From NCBI GenBank assembly GCA_947165155.1, contig CAMUZI010000008.1:1-41080 (forward strand): DNA of 41,080 nt, given 5' to 3'. Source of the DNA: an uncultured Clostridia bacterium. GTDB lineage: Bacteria > Bacillota > Clostridia > Oscillospirales > Acutalibacteraceae. The position numbers and the translations under genes were made by a program. Numbering within the stretch: the first letter of the stretch is position 1; each line of letters opens with the position of its first letter. The notes under the pieces are model-generated. The model ran no database searches. It saw only the letters and a program-made list of their open reading frames with translations, and was not told the DNA's origin. Of this stretch, positions 1-8,143 are shown piece by piece.

Positions 1-186
1 ATTTTATATCCAAGATTCCAGATTTACTATCTAATTGATCAATTCTTAAATTTGGGTCGATGATTTCTATACGTGAATATTCTTCCTCAGGAATATCTCA
101 TTTAAAAGACTAATCAAAGCGGTCTTGTCCTCAGAATCACCAAATATCATCTTGAATATCGGGTCACTCTTTGCGTATATCCTCAT
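1..186 (-). pseudogene. Rpn-family (PD-(D/E)XK) nuclease/transposase relic, 5' part
   Basis: Reading the minus strand from an ATG at 186, the first 39 codons give an N-terminus with the Rpn-family pattern (SDPIFKMIFGDSEDK, then a leucine-rich helix) and end at a stop. The matching continuation lies in another frame and contains IDPNLRIDQLDSKSGILDIK, the family's conserved 'NPEL...DDKLGILDVK' block. The gene is therefore frameshifted near position 70-80 and runs off the left edge of the window. Rpn proteins are DNA endonucleases that promote RecA-independent recombination and often occur as decaying multicopy genes. A second broken copy lies at 12933-13597. No good ribosome site precedes the ATG. 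Confidence 0.7.
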
Positions 187-266
187 CTTCGCTATTACCT
201 TACTAAGCTCAACGTTTTCATTATATCAAACTTAGCAGAAAAAATCAACCCAAAAATTTGATTTTC

Positions 267-455
267 TTAATCAAAATGAAATCTTTTTAGCATCATTGAA
301 GAAGCGATAACATGACAACTTACTATACCTAAGTTTTTGAGAGATTTACTCCAAGACATTTCATCTACGTATTTGTAAATCAAAACTCTGTATGTGGCTT
401 CAGCTAGAAACAATTGGGAGTTATGATAACAAAATAAATACAAATTTACATAAAT
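267..455 (-). pseudogene. possible phage sigma/RinA-like C-terminal relic
   Basis: The minus strand has an open stretch ending at the stop at 267-269 that reads ...TYRVLIYKYVDEMSW... followed by a short helix-like tail. The 'YRYVDGMSWEEIAEKMGYS' pattern is typical of small phage late-gene regulators related to sigma region 4. There is no ATG or ribosome site and the helix-turn-helix part is degraded. If the match is real it is a dead fragment. The rest of 187-529 shows nothing else I can assign apart from the promoter just upstream of the next gene. Confidence 0.25.
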
Positions 456-481
456 TTATCAGCAGCTTTGTTAAGTGTCTA

Positions 482-510
482 TTGACAAAAAAAATGATTT
501 ACTATGTATG
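482..510 (+). promoter_or_regulatory. candidate sigma-A promoter for the gene at 561
   Basis: TTGACA at 482-487 is followed after 15-17 bases by TATGTATG (503-510). It lies 50 bases upstream of the start of the secreted-protein gene, which has a GGGGGG ribosome site. The -35 is perfect and the -10 is imperfect. Confidence 0.45.
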
Positions 511-560
511 TGGTTTGTTTTTATAAGCTATGTATATCCTAATTTTTTGGGGGGATTCAT

Positions 561-1013
561 ATGAAATCATCGAAGAAATTGTTATTGGCTGCTATAGCAG
601 CTTCCACCTTATGTCAATCTGGGGCTTCGGCTTTGCCGACTGCTGGAGGAATAGGTGTTGGCACAGGTATTGTTGTTGTGGGTGTTGTTCTTACGACTTT
701 GGATTGTTATCCTAAGGGTGATAAAAATGCCAAAAAGAAAATTGTCACTTGCCCGTGTGTTATTCAAGGCATTAGCCAAGAAGTGGAAAATCGAGTAAAA
801 GCGACTGAATGTACCGAAGAGAAAATTGTTAAGTTGATCGGTGAGAAAAAATGCGATGTTTTGCATATAGCATGTGAGAAATTTTCGTATCCTTTGTGTT
901 ATGAAGGTGATACGTACATGGCTGATAAAGAGAGGTTTATTCCAAGTATAACTTCATTGGAGCTTAGATTATCAACAGACTTCTTTTACTTTTTGCATGC
1001 AATTTCTGTATGA
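561..1013 (+). CDS. small Cys-rich exported protein of unknown function
   Basis: 150 residues. The start at 561 has a GGGGGG ribosome site 6 bases upstream. The N-terminus is a classical signal peptide (MKSSKKLLLAAIAASTL then QSGASA), with probable cleavage after about residue 24. A second hydrophobic stretch at residues 29-46 (glycine/valine-rich, GIGVGTGIVVVGVVL) could be a membrane segment. The rest holds eight cysteines in about 70 residues (for example VTCPCV, KKCDVLHIACEK, YPLCYEG), which suggests a disulphide-linked extracytoplasmic domain. I do not recognise the family. The signal peptide resembles those of the exported proteins at 8144, 17721, 34416 and 36461. It stands alone, with no clear terminator downstream. 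Confidence 0.75.
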   Translation: MKSSKKLLLAAIAASTLCQSGASALPTAGGIGVGTGIVVVGVVLTTLDCYPKGDKNAKKKIVTCPCVIQGISQEVENRVKATECTEEKIVKLIGEKKCDVLHIACEKFSYPLCYEGDTYMADKERFIPSITSLELRLSTDFFYFLHAISV

Positions 1014-1115
1014 AGATTATATATATTCGTCACATTTGATGTTTTTTTTTTTTGATTATAATAAAAATATGCAATTTATACAATTGCAATATCTCTAAGA
1101 AAGTTGGTGGTTGTA

Positions 1116-2087
1116 ATGGAAGAGAATTTAAAAGAAGAACTATATTTAGAACATAACGGTTACATAAAAGATGAAATTAAAGATGCTAAAGAAGGAATAG
1201 AAAAATTGCAGAAAATGCATTTTGACCACAAAGCACAAGCCCCAGAAATATTAATATTCGGAGTTGGTCAAATTGAAGGTGTAAATGAGATCTTAGGTAC
1301 GTTATCACAGAAACTAGGTAAGGAAGAATTTGGTAAAAAGAGTAGTACTGGTCAATTTGTTAGAGATTGTAAAAAATTCGAAAACTCCGAAAGAATATCA
1401 CTTGAAGGTATTAAAAACATGGCAGACCTTGAAAATAAATTTGACGAGATCTATGATTTTCTCAAATCTGTGAAAAAATATAAAAAATTTTTTGGTTCTA
1501 GAATAAACCCGTTAGTTAACGCGTTAGATAAATTACGCATGAGATATGACAAAGAAAGAAGTAAAGCTTCAAAATACCTTGGAAAAAACGACAAAAATAA
1601 AGATATTTATTCATCGGACGCAATAGGTAAAATATATGGTCTTTTAAAATTAGCAATACAACGATTGGATGATTACAGAAGTAAGAAAACAAATCAAAAC
1701 TTCGAAAATGGATTTGTAGCAGATGAAAGTTTAATGTCGTTTAGTAGCAATATGCATACCGCATATTCGGCACTTTGTAGATTAGCCATAATTGATTCAA
1801 AAAAGGCTGAAAAAAGAGCAAAAAAGGCTGAAAAAAGAGCAAAAAATGAATCAGGAAAAACAAAAACAGGACTAATACCTTGGTATGATAAACATAAAAA
1901 CGCCACAAAGGTAAATAAGCAGTTGAAGGTGATAGTAGACCTCAACAAATTTCTACCAAAATCTTTTTTTAAAAGTTCAAGGTTGAATAAGCTAAAAAGT
2001 GAAATTAAAAAATTAAATGATCGTAAAACGCTACTCGATAAAATAATTGAAGAAACCGAAAAAGCCGAACAACAGCCAATGTTTTAA
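1116..2087 (+). CDS. Lys/Glu-rich coiled-coil protein, unknown function
   Basis: About 323 residues from ATG 1116; a TTG at 1104 is an alternative in-frame start, and the GGTGG run before the ATG is the best ribosome site I see. The protein has no signal peptide or membrane segment. It is highly charged and predicted helical throughout, with heptad-like leucines at residues 15-40 and 280-315. A 7-residue unit KKAEKRA is repeated in tandem around residues 230-243, coded by a 21-base direct repeat at about 1798-1839. The composition suggests a cytoplasmic or secreted scaffold-type protein. I recognise no family. Confidence 0.7.
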   Translation: MEENLKEELYLEHNGYIKDEIKDAKEGIEKLQKMHFDHKAQAPEILIFGVGQIEGVNEILGTLSQKLGKEEFGKKSSTGQFVRDCKKFENSERISLEGIKNMADLENKFDEIYDFLKSVKKYKKFFGSRINPLVNALDKLRMRYDKERSKASKYLGKNDKNKDIYSSDAIGKIYGLLKLAIQRLDDYRSKKTNQNFENGFVADESLMSFSSNMHTAYSALCRLAIIDSKKAEKRAKKAEKRAKNESGKTKTGLIPWYDKHKNATKVNKQLKVIVDLNKFLPKSFFKSSRLNKLKSEIKKLNDRKTLLDKIIEETEKAEQQPMF

Positions 2088-2113
2088 ACCAATTTTCTCC
2101 GCAATTATGTGTC

Positions 2114-2135
2114 TGGCGTCAGTGTCATGACGCCA
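2114..2135. terminator. stem-loop between converging genes
   Basis: TGGCGTCA (2114-2121), a 6-base loop, then TGACGCCA (2128-2135): a perfect 8-bp stem at the junction of the plus-strand gene ending at 2087 and the minus-strand spo0A ending at 2125. The right arm includes the last codons of spo0A. Downstream on the plus strand is AAATTTGATTT; the T-tract is weak on both strands. Confidence 0.5.
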
Positions 2136-2889
2136 AATTTGATTTCATTTGTAACCTTAAATTGTCGCTTATCATTGCTATGAATTCTGAATTAGTTGGT
2201 TTTCCTTTTGAATTGCTTATTGTATATCCAAAGTATGAACTCAAAACATCGATGTCTCCCCTATCCCAGGCAACCTCTATTGCGTGCCTTATAGCTCTTT
2301 CAACGCGAGACGAGGTCGTTTTAAAATTCTTTGCAACAGAGGGATATAATTCTTTAGTTATAGCGTTTATGATATCAGGGTTATCTACAGACTTCATTAT
2401 CGAGTTTCTTAGATAGTGATATCCTTTTATGTGCGCGGGAACCCCTAAATGATGCAAAATTTCCGTGACCTTAAGTTCAATATCGTTCGTGTTATCATCT
2501 TGCGATGTTTGTTGTTTTGATCTATAAATTTTCAAGATTCTTTCTGCTAACTCGGAAGTTGCAAATGGACGTACCATTATGTAAGAAACTCCTAAATTTA
2601 TTAGTTCCTTTTCTATTTCTGGGTTTATAAAACGAGAAATTACTATAAACTTTGAATTTATTTTTTTATTTTCTTTTACCTTAGACATAACCCCAGTTGC
2701 GTCCATGTGGATCATAAATAAATTCATAACTACGAAATTGGGATCAAATTTTTCGATGTATTCTAGAATTTTTAGCCCATCTTTTTTCACAAACGAATAA
2801 GATATTCCGTAACTTGGAAATATTCTAGAGACTTCATTCAAAAAATTATCATTATCATCAGAAACAACCACTTTGATATTACCGTTCAT
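2125..2889 (-). CDS. spo0A: Spo0A-like response regulator with degenerate receiver
   Basis: 254 residues from the ATG at 2889, preceded by GGAGGG 6 bases upstream; a TTG at 2904 is upstream of that site and less likely. The C-terminal half (about residues 145-250) is a well-kept Spo0A DNA-binding domain: VPAHIKGYHYLR, SSRVERAIRHAIEVAW, GKPTNSEFIAM. The N-terminal half aligns with a receiver domain and keeps the acidic pocket (SDDND, D11-D12). However, the residue at the phosphoacceptor position is Asn (N56, in VVMNLFMIHMDATG where functional Spo0A has VLDIIMPHLDG). The switch Thr is Ser (VISRF) and the invariant Lys is Arg (MVRPF). The protein should bind 0A boxes but cannot be phosphorylated in the normal way. 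The neighbour is spoIVB, the usual Clostridia/Bacilli order. The sporulation phosphorelay is probably lost, or Spo0A acts constitutively. Confidence 0.93.
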   Translation of the reverse strand: MNGNIKVVVSDDNDNFLNEVSRIFPSYGISYSFVKKDGLKILEYIEKFDPNFVVMNLFMIHMDATGVMSKVKENKKINSKFIVISRFINPEIEKELINLGVSYIMVRPFATSELAERILKIYRSKQQTSQDDNTNDIELKVTEILHHLGVPAHIKGYHYLRNSIMKSVDNPDIINAITKELYPSVAKNFKTTSSRVERAIRHAIEVAWDRGDIDVLSSYFGYTISNSKGKPTNSEFIAMISDNLRLQMKSNLAS

Positions 2890-3064
2890 TCTAGCCCTCC
2901 GCAAAAATTGAAACTTGATGATTTATGTTTACCATATATTTCCAAATTTGTCAATTAACTTCCAAAAATCTGTTTTTTTCAAAGAGTTTTTTTGTATTAT
3001 AATACTAGTAAAATGTAACGTTCAGCATTCAATGAGTAAAAAAATATATCATGTGCATAAACGC

Positions 3065-4291
3065 CTAAGAAAAATTGAGATTATTCATCATTGTCTCGGA
3101 AAATATTCCGTATCCCCTTAGTGGATTTGCAGAAACAACATGCGTTATGGCACCAACTATCATGTTATTTTGAATTATTGGGCTCCCACTCATTCCCTGC
3201 ACAACTCCTCCAGTTTTTTCGACCAGTCTTTCATCACATACGGAAAATGAAAGATTCTTATTTGGGTTAATCTTATCAAGGCTTACCTTGTCTATATTTA
3301 TATCATACATCCGTGGCGTACTACCAAAAACAGTTGATATTATCTTTGCAGGACCTGTTTTTACCTCTTGCTTGAGAGCTATGTCGAGTGGACTGAAGTC
3401 AGATTCTATATTGTAGTTCAAAACTCCATAAATTCCAGATTCGTCGTTAGATTTTATAGTTCCTATTGGTTCATCGCCAACAAAATTTCCCCTGAGTTCA
3501 CCAGTATCATTTCCATAAGGTTTAATTACGCCGTTTATTACAGCTTTCATTATTTCTCCGTGAGAAAGAGGAATAAGTTTATCAGTATCGATATCACGTA
3601 TTCCGTGTCCTAAGCCAGCAAAAAATTTTTTATCGTTCACAAAAAAAGTAATCATACCTATTCCAGAGGAACTATCCCTCACCCAAAAACCTACTCTAAA
3701 TTTATCTTCATTAACGGGCTTAACAGGAGTAATTTTAGTTTCAAATTTTAAATTTCCCCTCAATATTTTGACGTCTAATGGATTCCCACTTGAGTTTTGC
3801 ACAATTCTTAAAAAATCTTCATTTTTATTTATTTCAACTCCGTTTACTTCAGTTATGACATCTCCTTTCTTTATAGATGAGATTTCAGATGTGTCAACAT
3901 CGCCATCTTTTGTTTCAACGGGAGCAGTGTTAATTACCATTACTCCATTTGTGAAAATCTTAACCCCAAAAGGGATTCCACATGGAGTTGCCTTTTGACG
4001 TCTTACAATTTCTAGTGCTACATCTTTTAGAGGAATGTTGAATAATGATAAGTTGCAATCATATCTATTTGGCGAATTTGCAAGTGCAATATTAGATTTC
4101 GGGCTTATCTTAAAATTTACGAACGGAATAGGACTCTTTATCTTTATTTCTTCTTTCGAAATAGAGTAGAATGTATCTGGCATGTGGCAAACAGTCGTAT
4201 ATTTGATCGTAGAAAAGAGTATCAGAGGTAAAATTGCTAAAAGTGATAGTGTTACAATTTTCCATTTGTGTTTTTTTATGATTGGTATCAC
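3065..4291 (-). CDS. spoIVB: SpoIVB-type serine peptidase (S55) with PDZ domain
   Basis: 408 residues with a GTG start at 4291; no ATG is available in frame and the ribosome site is weak. Residues about 9-30 form a signal anchor (WKIVTLSLLAILPLILFS). A PDZ-like domain lies at about residues 90-190 (GIPFGVKIFTNGVMV, KKGDVITEVNGVEI). The S55 peptidase follows, with the His of FAGLGHGIRDIDT and the catalytic Ser of GVVQGMSGSPIIQ near residue 368. In endospore formers SpoIVB is secreted from the forespore and cleaves SpoIVFA to trigger pro-sigma-K processing. It sits upstream of spo0A in the same orientation, the conserved arrangement. The catalytic motifs look intact even though the neighbouring Spo0A receiver is not. 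Confidence 0.92.
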   Translation of the reverse strand: MIPIIKKHKWKIVTLSLLAILPLILFSTIKYTTVCHMPDTFYSISKEEIKIKSPIPFVNFKISPKSNIALANSPNRYDCNLSLFNIPLKDVALEIVRRQKATPCGIPFGVKIFTNGVMVINTAPVETKDGDVDTSEISSIKKGDVITEVNGVEINKNEDFLRIVQNSSGNPLDVKILRGNLKFETKITPVKPVNEDKFRVGFWVRDSSSGIGMITFFVNDKKFFAGLGHGIRDIDTDKLIPLSHGEIMKAVINGVIKPYGNDTGELRGNFVGDEPIGTIKSNDESGIYGVLNYNIESDFSPLDIALKQEVKTGPAKIISTVFGSTPRMYDINIDKVSLDKINPNKNLSFSVCDERLVEKTGGVVQGMSGSPIIQNNMIVGAITHVVSANPLRGYGIFSETMMNNLNFS

Positions 4292-4324
4292 CTTGTTTTT
4301 TATAAAATTTATTCTGGAGAGATT

Positions 4325-4993
4325 ATGAACAGTTCTTTTGAAAAATTAATTAGTGATCTGGAAAAAAAAACTTCTTCAAACTTCAGTGCAAAAAAGATTT
4401 CAGATGATGAATTTGATTTTGTATCTTCGACTTCCTTATTTAAAATTGTATGGAAAAATTCAAATGTTATACTCTTTTCGGATGAAAAAAAGAAATTATG
4501 TGAGTGGAGTTTGGAAAACGAGGCTACAAATAAAGATATTTCTTTGATATCGGACGATTTTTGTGAATTCATGATTGGTAAAAAAGAAAAAAAAATTGAT
4601 AAAAAGAACAGCCGTAATGAAAGTAATGAAGAATTTTCAGATGTATCGTTTGATAAAATGGTGGAAAAAGTTTTGCAGTTCTTCCCAGAGGAAAGGGCTA
4701 AATATGAAGAAAACGTTAAAAATCTAACAATAAAAGATAAAGTGTTGTTCCTCAGAGATAATGTGGTTGGTAAAATAGATAGTATGTCGAAGAAACCTAA
4801 GCAAGATAATCGTACGGAACGTTTGTTTAGGCATCTGGGAAATTCTTATGTTTTCGGGGACAAAACGACTAAATGTGTGGTTTCTATGCTATTTTTTAAT
4901 GGAGTTAAAGGAACTGAAGAAAGGAAAAAAATAAGAAAGATGCTTCCCTTTTATTTACGAAGAACATGGGATGCTTCTTGGGAAGTAAGATAG
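4325..4993 (+). CDS. conserved-looking cytoplasmic protein, unknown function
   Basis: 222 residues. I chose ATG 4325, with GGAGAG 6 bases upstream. The N-terminal half (about 1-85) looks like an alpha/beta domain, then a charged linker rich in Lys/Ser/Asn (KKEKKIDKKNSRNESNEE), then a helical C-terminal domain with LFRHLGNSYVFGD and KKIRKMLPFYLRR. No signal peptide or membrane segment. It is divergent from spoIVB with about 33 bases between starts. A terminator follows at 5020. I cannot name the family. Confidence 0.75.
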   Translation: MNSSFEKLISDLEKKTSSNFSAKKISDDEFDFVSSTSLFKIVWKNSNVILFSDEKKKLCEWSLENEATNKDISLISDDFCEFMIGKKEKKIDKKNSRNESNEEFSDVSFDKMVEKVLQFFPEERAKYEENVKNLTIKDKVLFLRDNVVGKIDSMSKKPKQDNRTERLFRHLGNSYVFGDKTTKCVVSMLFFNGVKGTEERKKIRKMLPFYLRRTWDASWEVR

Positions 4994-5019
4994 GAAAATA
5001 TGTTTTCATAGTTTGGGTG

Positions 5020-5046
5020 AAGTGCTTCTTCAGGCACTTACTTTTT
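5020..5046 (+). terminator. rho-independent terminator
   Basis: AAGTGC (5020-5025), loop, GCACTT (5034-5039), then ACTTTTT. It lies 26 bases after the stop of the upstream plus-strand gene. Confidence 0.7.
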
Positions 5047-5098
5047 AGGTGTCTTTGCATTCCCTCATTATATTTAATTTTTGCGATATAACTTCGTC

Positions 5099-5241
5099 GG
5101 CATTGCTAAAAATAGATAGATAAATCGAAATAATTCGAGTACACTAATTAGAAAAACAATAGAAATAAAGTAATCAGCAGATTTTATTCCTTCATTTTGC
5201 GGGTGATAGTTTCACGATTTCTATTCACTTTTAGCAGCGCC
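5099..5241. mobile_element. IS1-type miniature element, type 1, copy 1
   Basis: A 143-bp non-coding unit bounded by imperfect inverted repeats. The left end is GGCATTGCTAAAAATAGATA and the right end is ...CTATTCACTTTTAGCAGCGCC. It is the same sequence as the units at 7872, 10858 (inverted) and 20681 (inverted). The GGnnnTGCTAAAAA end matches the ends of the local IS1-family remnants at 11008 and 20555. I see no target duplication, so insertion is old. The following 5242-5524 holds no gene I can support. Confidence 0.7.
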
Positions 5242-5524
5242 AAAGCTTCATATGTGGATGAAAATAATAAAGTTGGTCATACATATAATGCCAAGTAATA
5301 GATATACCGTGAGCAAAACAAATGTGGTGGATTTGAAACTTGGACGTGCGAGTGAAAAAAATAAGTAATTTTAGACTAAATTTAGCGTCTGGATATTTTC
5401 GCAAGTTTAAGAACAGTTACTTCTTGCAAGTTTACAAATTACCACTAAAACAAAAAACACCGATGAAATAATCATCAAAGACACCTCAAGCTTCGTGGTC
5501 AACATAATATATATTATTTCAAAT

Positions 5525-7771
5525 TCACACAATCTGATCTTGCTCTTTTTCAATTCCAGGTCGGCGAAATAACACATTCGTTTTTACTGGAAAAGATGGC
5601 TTTCGTGTTATGCTACCAAACGATCTCGCAAGAACAACCGATTTCACACGTACCTGTTTATTCGAAGGTGGAATTCGATCGCTTGCTGCAAGCTTTTTCC
5701 AATCTTTTGATTTCGTTATCTCTAGCAGATTACTAGGAATTTCGGATATAAATCTCGAAGGCTTATTGTGAGAGGTTGTTCCATATGTCATTCTGGATGT
5801 CGAATGCAATATGAAAATTTTCTCTTTTGCACGCGTTAGTGCAACATACGCAAGTCTTCTTTCTTCTTCTATACTATCTGGTTCATATATGCATTGTTGA
5901 CTTGGAAATATCCCCTCTTCGAAGCCAGGTAAAAATACTACCGGAAACTCCAATCCCTTTGACGCATGTATAGTCATCAGGGAAACGAAATCTTGTTCGT
6001 CCTCGGAAGATGCCGAATCTGATACAAGCGAAACTTCCTCTAAAAACTCTGCAAGAGAAGCGCCATCACCGCGTTGTGATTCAAAAACCAAAATATAATT
6101 TCTCAGTTCGTTTATATTTTCTATTCTTGGATTCGGATCATCCTCACTTGACTTTATGAAATCAATATATCCAATTTTCTCTAAAACTAAGTCATATAAA
6201 TCGTGAAGTGCCATTCCATCCTTGTTAGCCTCAATTAAAACGTTCATCAAAGAGGAAAAGGATGTGATTTTATAAGAGGCTCTCTGCAGTTCACGATATT
6301 TCGAACAATTACTAATCACTTCGAAAAACGAACGATTATTTTTCTGTGCAACCTCAGCAATTGAAGACAACGTTCTATCTCCGATTGTTCTATTCGGACG
6401 ATTAATTATCCGTCTAAGGCGAATTTCATCATTCGGATTGTTGATAACGCTTAAATATGAAAGTATATCTTTGATTTCTTTGCGTTCGAAAAACCTAACA
6501 TTGCCTATTACTCTAAACGGTATTCCATTTCGCGTAAGAAGCTTTTCTATAACCGCAGATTGTATTCCCGAACGATATAAAACAGCAAAATCGGAGTATT
6601 TCTTCCCATTTTTTACTCCTTCCAAAATTTCCTTAGATATTATTTCAGCTTCATCATGCTCACTATAACTCACATGAACACGGATCTTACATCCATCACC
6701 AGAACTTGTCCATAAAAACTTACTCTTCCTGCTTGAGTTATTACTAATAACGGCATTTGCAGCGCTAAGAATATTACCACTTGATCTATAATTTTGTTCG
6801 AGACGAATTACTTTAACATCTTTGAAATACTTATCAAACGACAAAATATTATCTACATCTGCTCCACGGAATTTGTATATACTTTGGTCATCATCTCCAA
6901 CCACACAGAGATTTCCATTTTTACCCGTAAGCATTTTTATAAGTTCATGCTGAGATTCACTAGTGTCCTGATATTCATCAACCATAACATATTTGAATCT
7001 TTCCATATACTGCCTTCTAATTTTAGGATGCTTTTTGAAAAGTTTAACGGTGTTCATTACCAAATCATCGAAATCCATAGCGTCAGACTTTTTCTTTTTA
7101 TCTTCGTACATATCATAAACCTGTGATATACGAGACATTTTAAAATCATTTTCATATTTCATCTTAAAACCAAAAGAATCGAGCAAAGAATCTTTAGCAG
7201 AACTTATATGACTCATACAGGATTTAACAGGTAAAATTTTTTCTTCTATGTTCAAAGATTTGATACACTCTTTTATAAGCCTTTTAGTATCATCAGAATC
7301 GTAAATTGCAAACCGTGGAGAGTATCCCAACGACTCGGCGTGAATACGCAAAATTTTTGCACACATAGAATGGAAAGTAGATGCCCAAATTCTATCTGCT
7401 TTTTCTCCAAGTTTAGCTTCCAAACGTTCTCTTATTTCTTTTGCTGCCTTATTAGTAAATGTTATTGCTAAAACATCTTCGGGTAATATAGGGTCAAAAT
7501 TTAAAGCCTCCGAAAAATCACTCAAACTTTTCTTATCTTCAAATCCACGCACGAGCATCCTCAGTAGCTCATCGCTACACTTCACAGAGCTCAAATCGCC
7601 ATACTTGAGCATAAAGTAGATTCTATTTATTATGACAGTGGTTTTTCCACTTCCCGCGCCTGCAAGAATCAAAAGGTTCCCCGAGACACTAAAAACAGCT
7701 TCCCGCTGACGATCATTCAGCTCTGAAAATTCGCGATTTAGAAACTCATTTTTTAAGCACTCAAAATTCAC
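5525..7771 (-). CDS. pcrA: UvrD/PcrA-type ATP-dependent DNA helicase
   Basis: 748 residues, GTG start at 7771 with GGTGGTG upstream. Superfamily 1A motifs appear in order: Q motif NDRQREAV, Walker A LAGAGSGKTT (near residue 37), motif Ia AITFTNKAAKEIRERL, Walker B VMVDEYQDT, motif III VVGDDDQSIYKFRGA, motif IV RLEQNYRSS, motif V LMTIHASKGLEFPVVFLPG, motif VI YVALTRAKE. It unwinds DNA 3'-5' in repair and in clearing replication roadblocks. About 45 residues sit between Walker A and motif Ia (YGDLSSVKCSD...LPED), longer than in the usual PcrA; this insert is also seen in some Clostridia. It is a single gene flanked on both sides by miniature elements. Confidence 0.95.
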   Translation of the reverse strand: MNFECLKNEFLNREFSELNDRQREAVFSVSGNLLILAGAGSGKTTVIINRIYFMLKYGDLSSVKCSDELLRMLVRGFEDKKSLSDFSEALNFDPILPEDVLAITFTNKAAKEIRERLEAKLGEKADRIWASTFHSMCAKILRIHAESLGYSPRFAIYDSDDTKRLIKECIKSLNIEEKILPVKSCMSHISSAKDSLLDSFGFKMKYENDFKMSRISQVYDMYEDKKKKSDAMDFDDLVMNTVKLFKKHPKIRRQYMERFKYVMVDEYQDTSESQHELIKMLTGKNGNLCVVGDDDQSIYKFRGADVDNILSFDKYFKDVKVIRLEQNYRSSGNILSAANAVISNNSSRKSKFLWTSSGDGCKIRVHVSYSEHDEAEIISKEILEGVKNGKKYSDFAVLYRSGIQSAVIEKLLTRNGIPFRVIGNVRFFERKEIKDILSYLSVINNPNDEIRLRRIINRPNRTIGDRTLSSIAEVAQKNNRSFFEVISNCSKYRELQRASYKITSFSSLMNVLIEANKDGMALHDLYDLVLEKIGYIDFIKSSEDDPNPRIENINELRNYILVFESQRGDGASLAEFLEEVSLVSDSASSEDEQDFVSLMTIHASKGLEFPVVFLPGFEEGIFPSQQCIYEPDSIEEERRLAYVALTRAKEKIFILHSTSRMTYGTTSHNKPSRFISEIPSNLLEITKSKDWKKLAASDRIPPSNKQVRVKSVVLARSFGSITRKPSFPVKTNVLFRRPGIEKEQDQIV

Positions 7772-7871
7772 TTAAATAACACCACCAATAGATTATGATT
7801 ACCATAGCAATAAAACATATCCCCTCAATGGTATCATATCCCTTATGTTTTTTCAAGTCTAAGATATTGAT

Positions 7872-8013
7872 GGTATCGCTAAAAATAGATAGATGAAGCA
7901 AAATGATTCGAATAGACTAGTTAAAAAAGCAACAGAAATAAAGGGTAAGTAAACTTTATTCTTTCGTCTTTAGAGTGATATTTTCAAGGTTTCTATCCAC
8001 TTTTAGCAATGCC
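7872..8013. mobile_element. IS1-type miniature element, type 1, copy 2
   Basis: A 142-bp unit, GGTATCGCTAAAAATAGATA ... TATCCACTTTTAGCAATGCC. It is same-orientation and clearly homologous to the 5099 unit over its full length, and nearly identical to the inverse complement of the 10858 unit. Non-coding. No target duplication recognised. Confidence 0.75.
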
Positions 8014-8028
8014 TCGTAGTAAAAACTC

Positions 8029-8057
8029 TTGACTTTTTTCTCGGAATTATGTAAAAT
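8029..8057 (+). promoter_or_regulatory. sigma-A type promoter for the exported protein at 8144
   Basis: TTGACT (8029-8034), 17-base spacer, TAAAAT (8052-8057). The predicted leader of about 80 bases carries CTCTCAAGAGCTGTTAAGAG, a possible small stem-loop, before the GGGAGG ribosome site. Confidence 0.6.
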
Positions 8058-8143
8058 GACTCTCAAGAGCTGTTAAGAGTTCTCGAGTGCTGGTTTTCAG
8101 GGGAAGGTGCGCTGATTATATTAATTTTTATGGGAGGTAGTCT

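Noticed and set aside
4309-4572. 87-codon minus-strand frame opposite the gene at 4325
   Set aside because: Antisense shadow of a gene with a better ribosome site and codon use.
5242-5524. possible small gene between miniature element and pcrA
   Set aside because: Several stops in all frames, no ribosome site and no family pattern.
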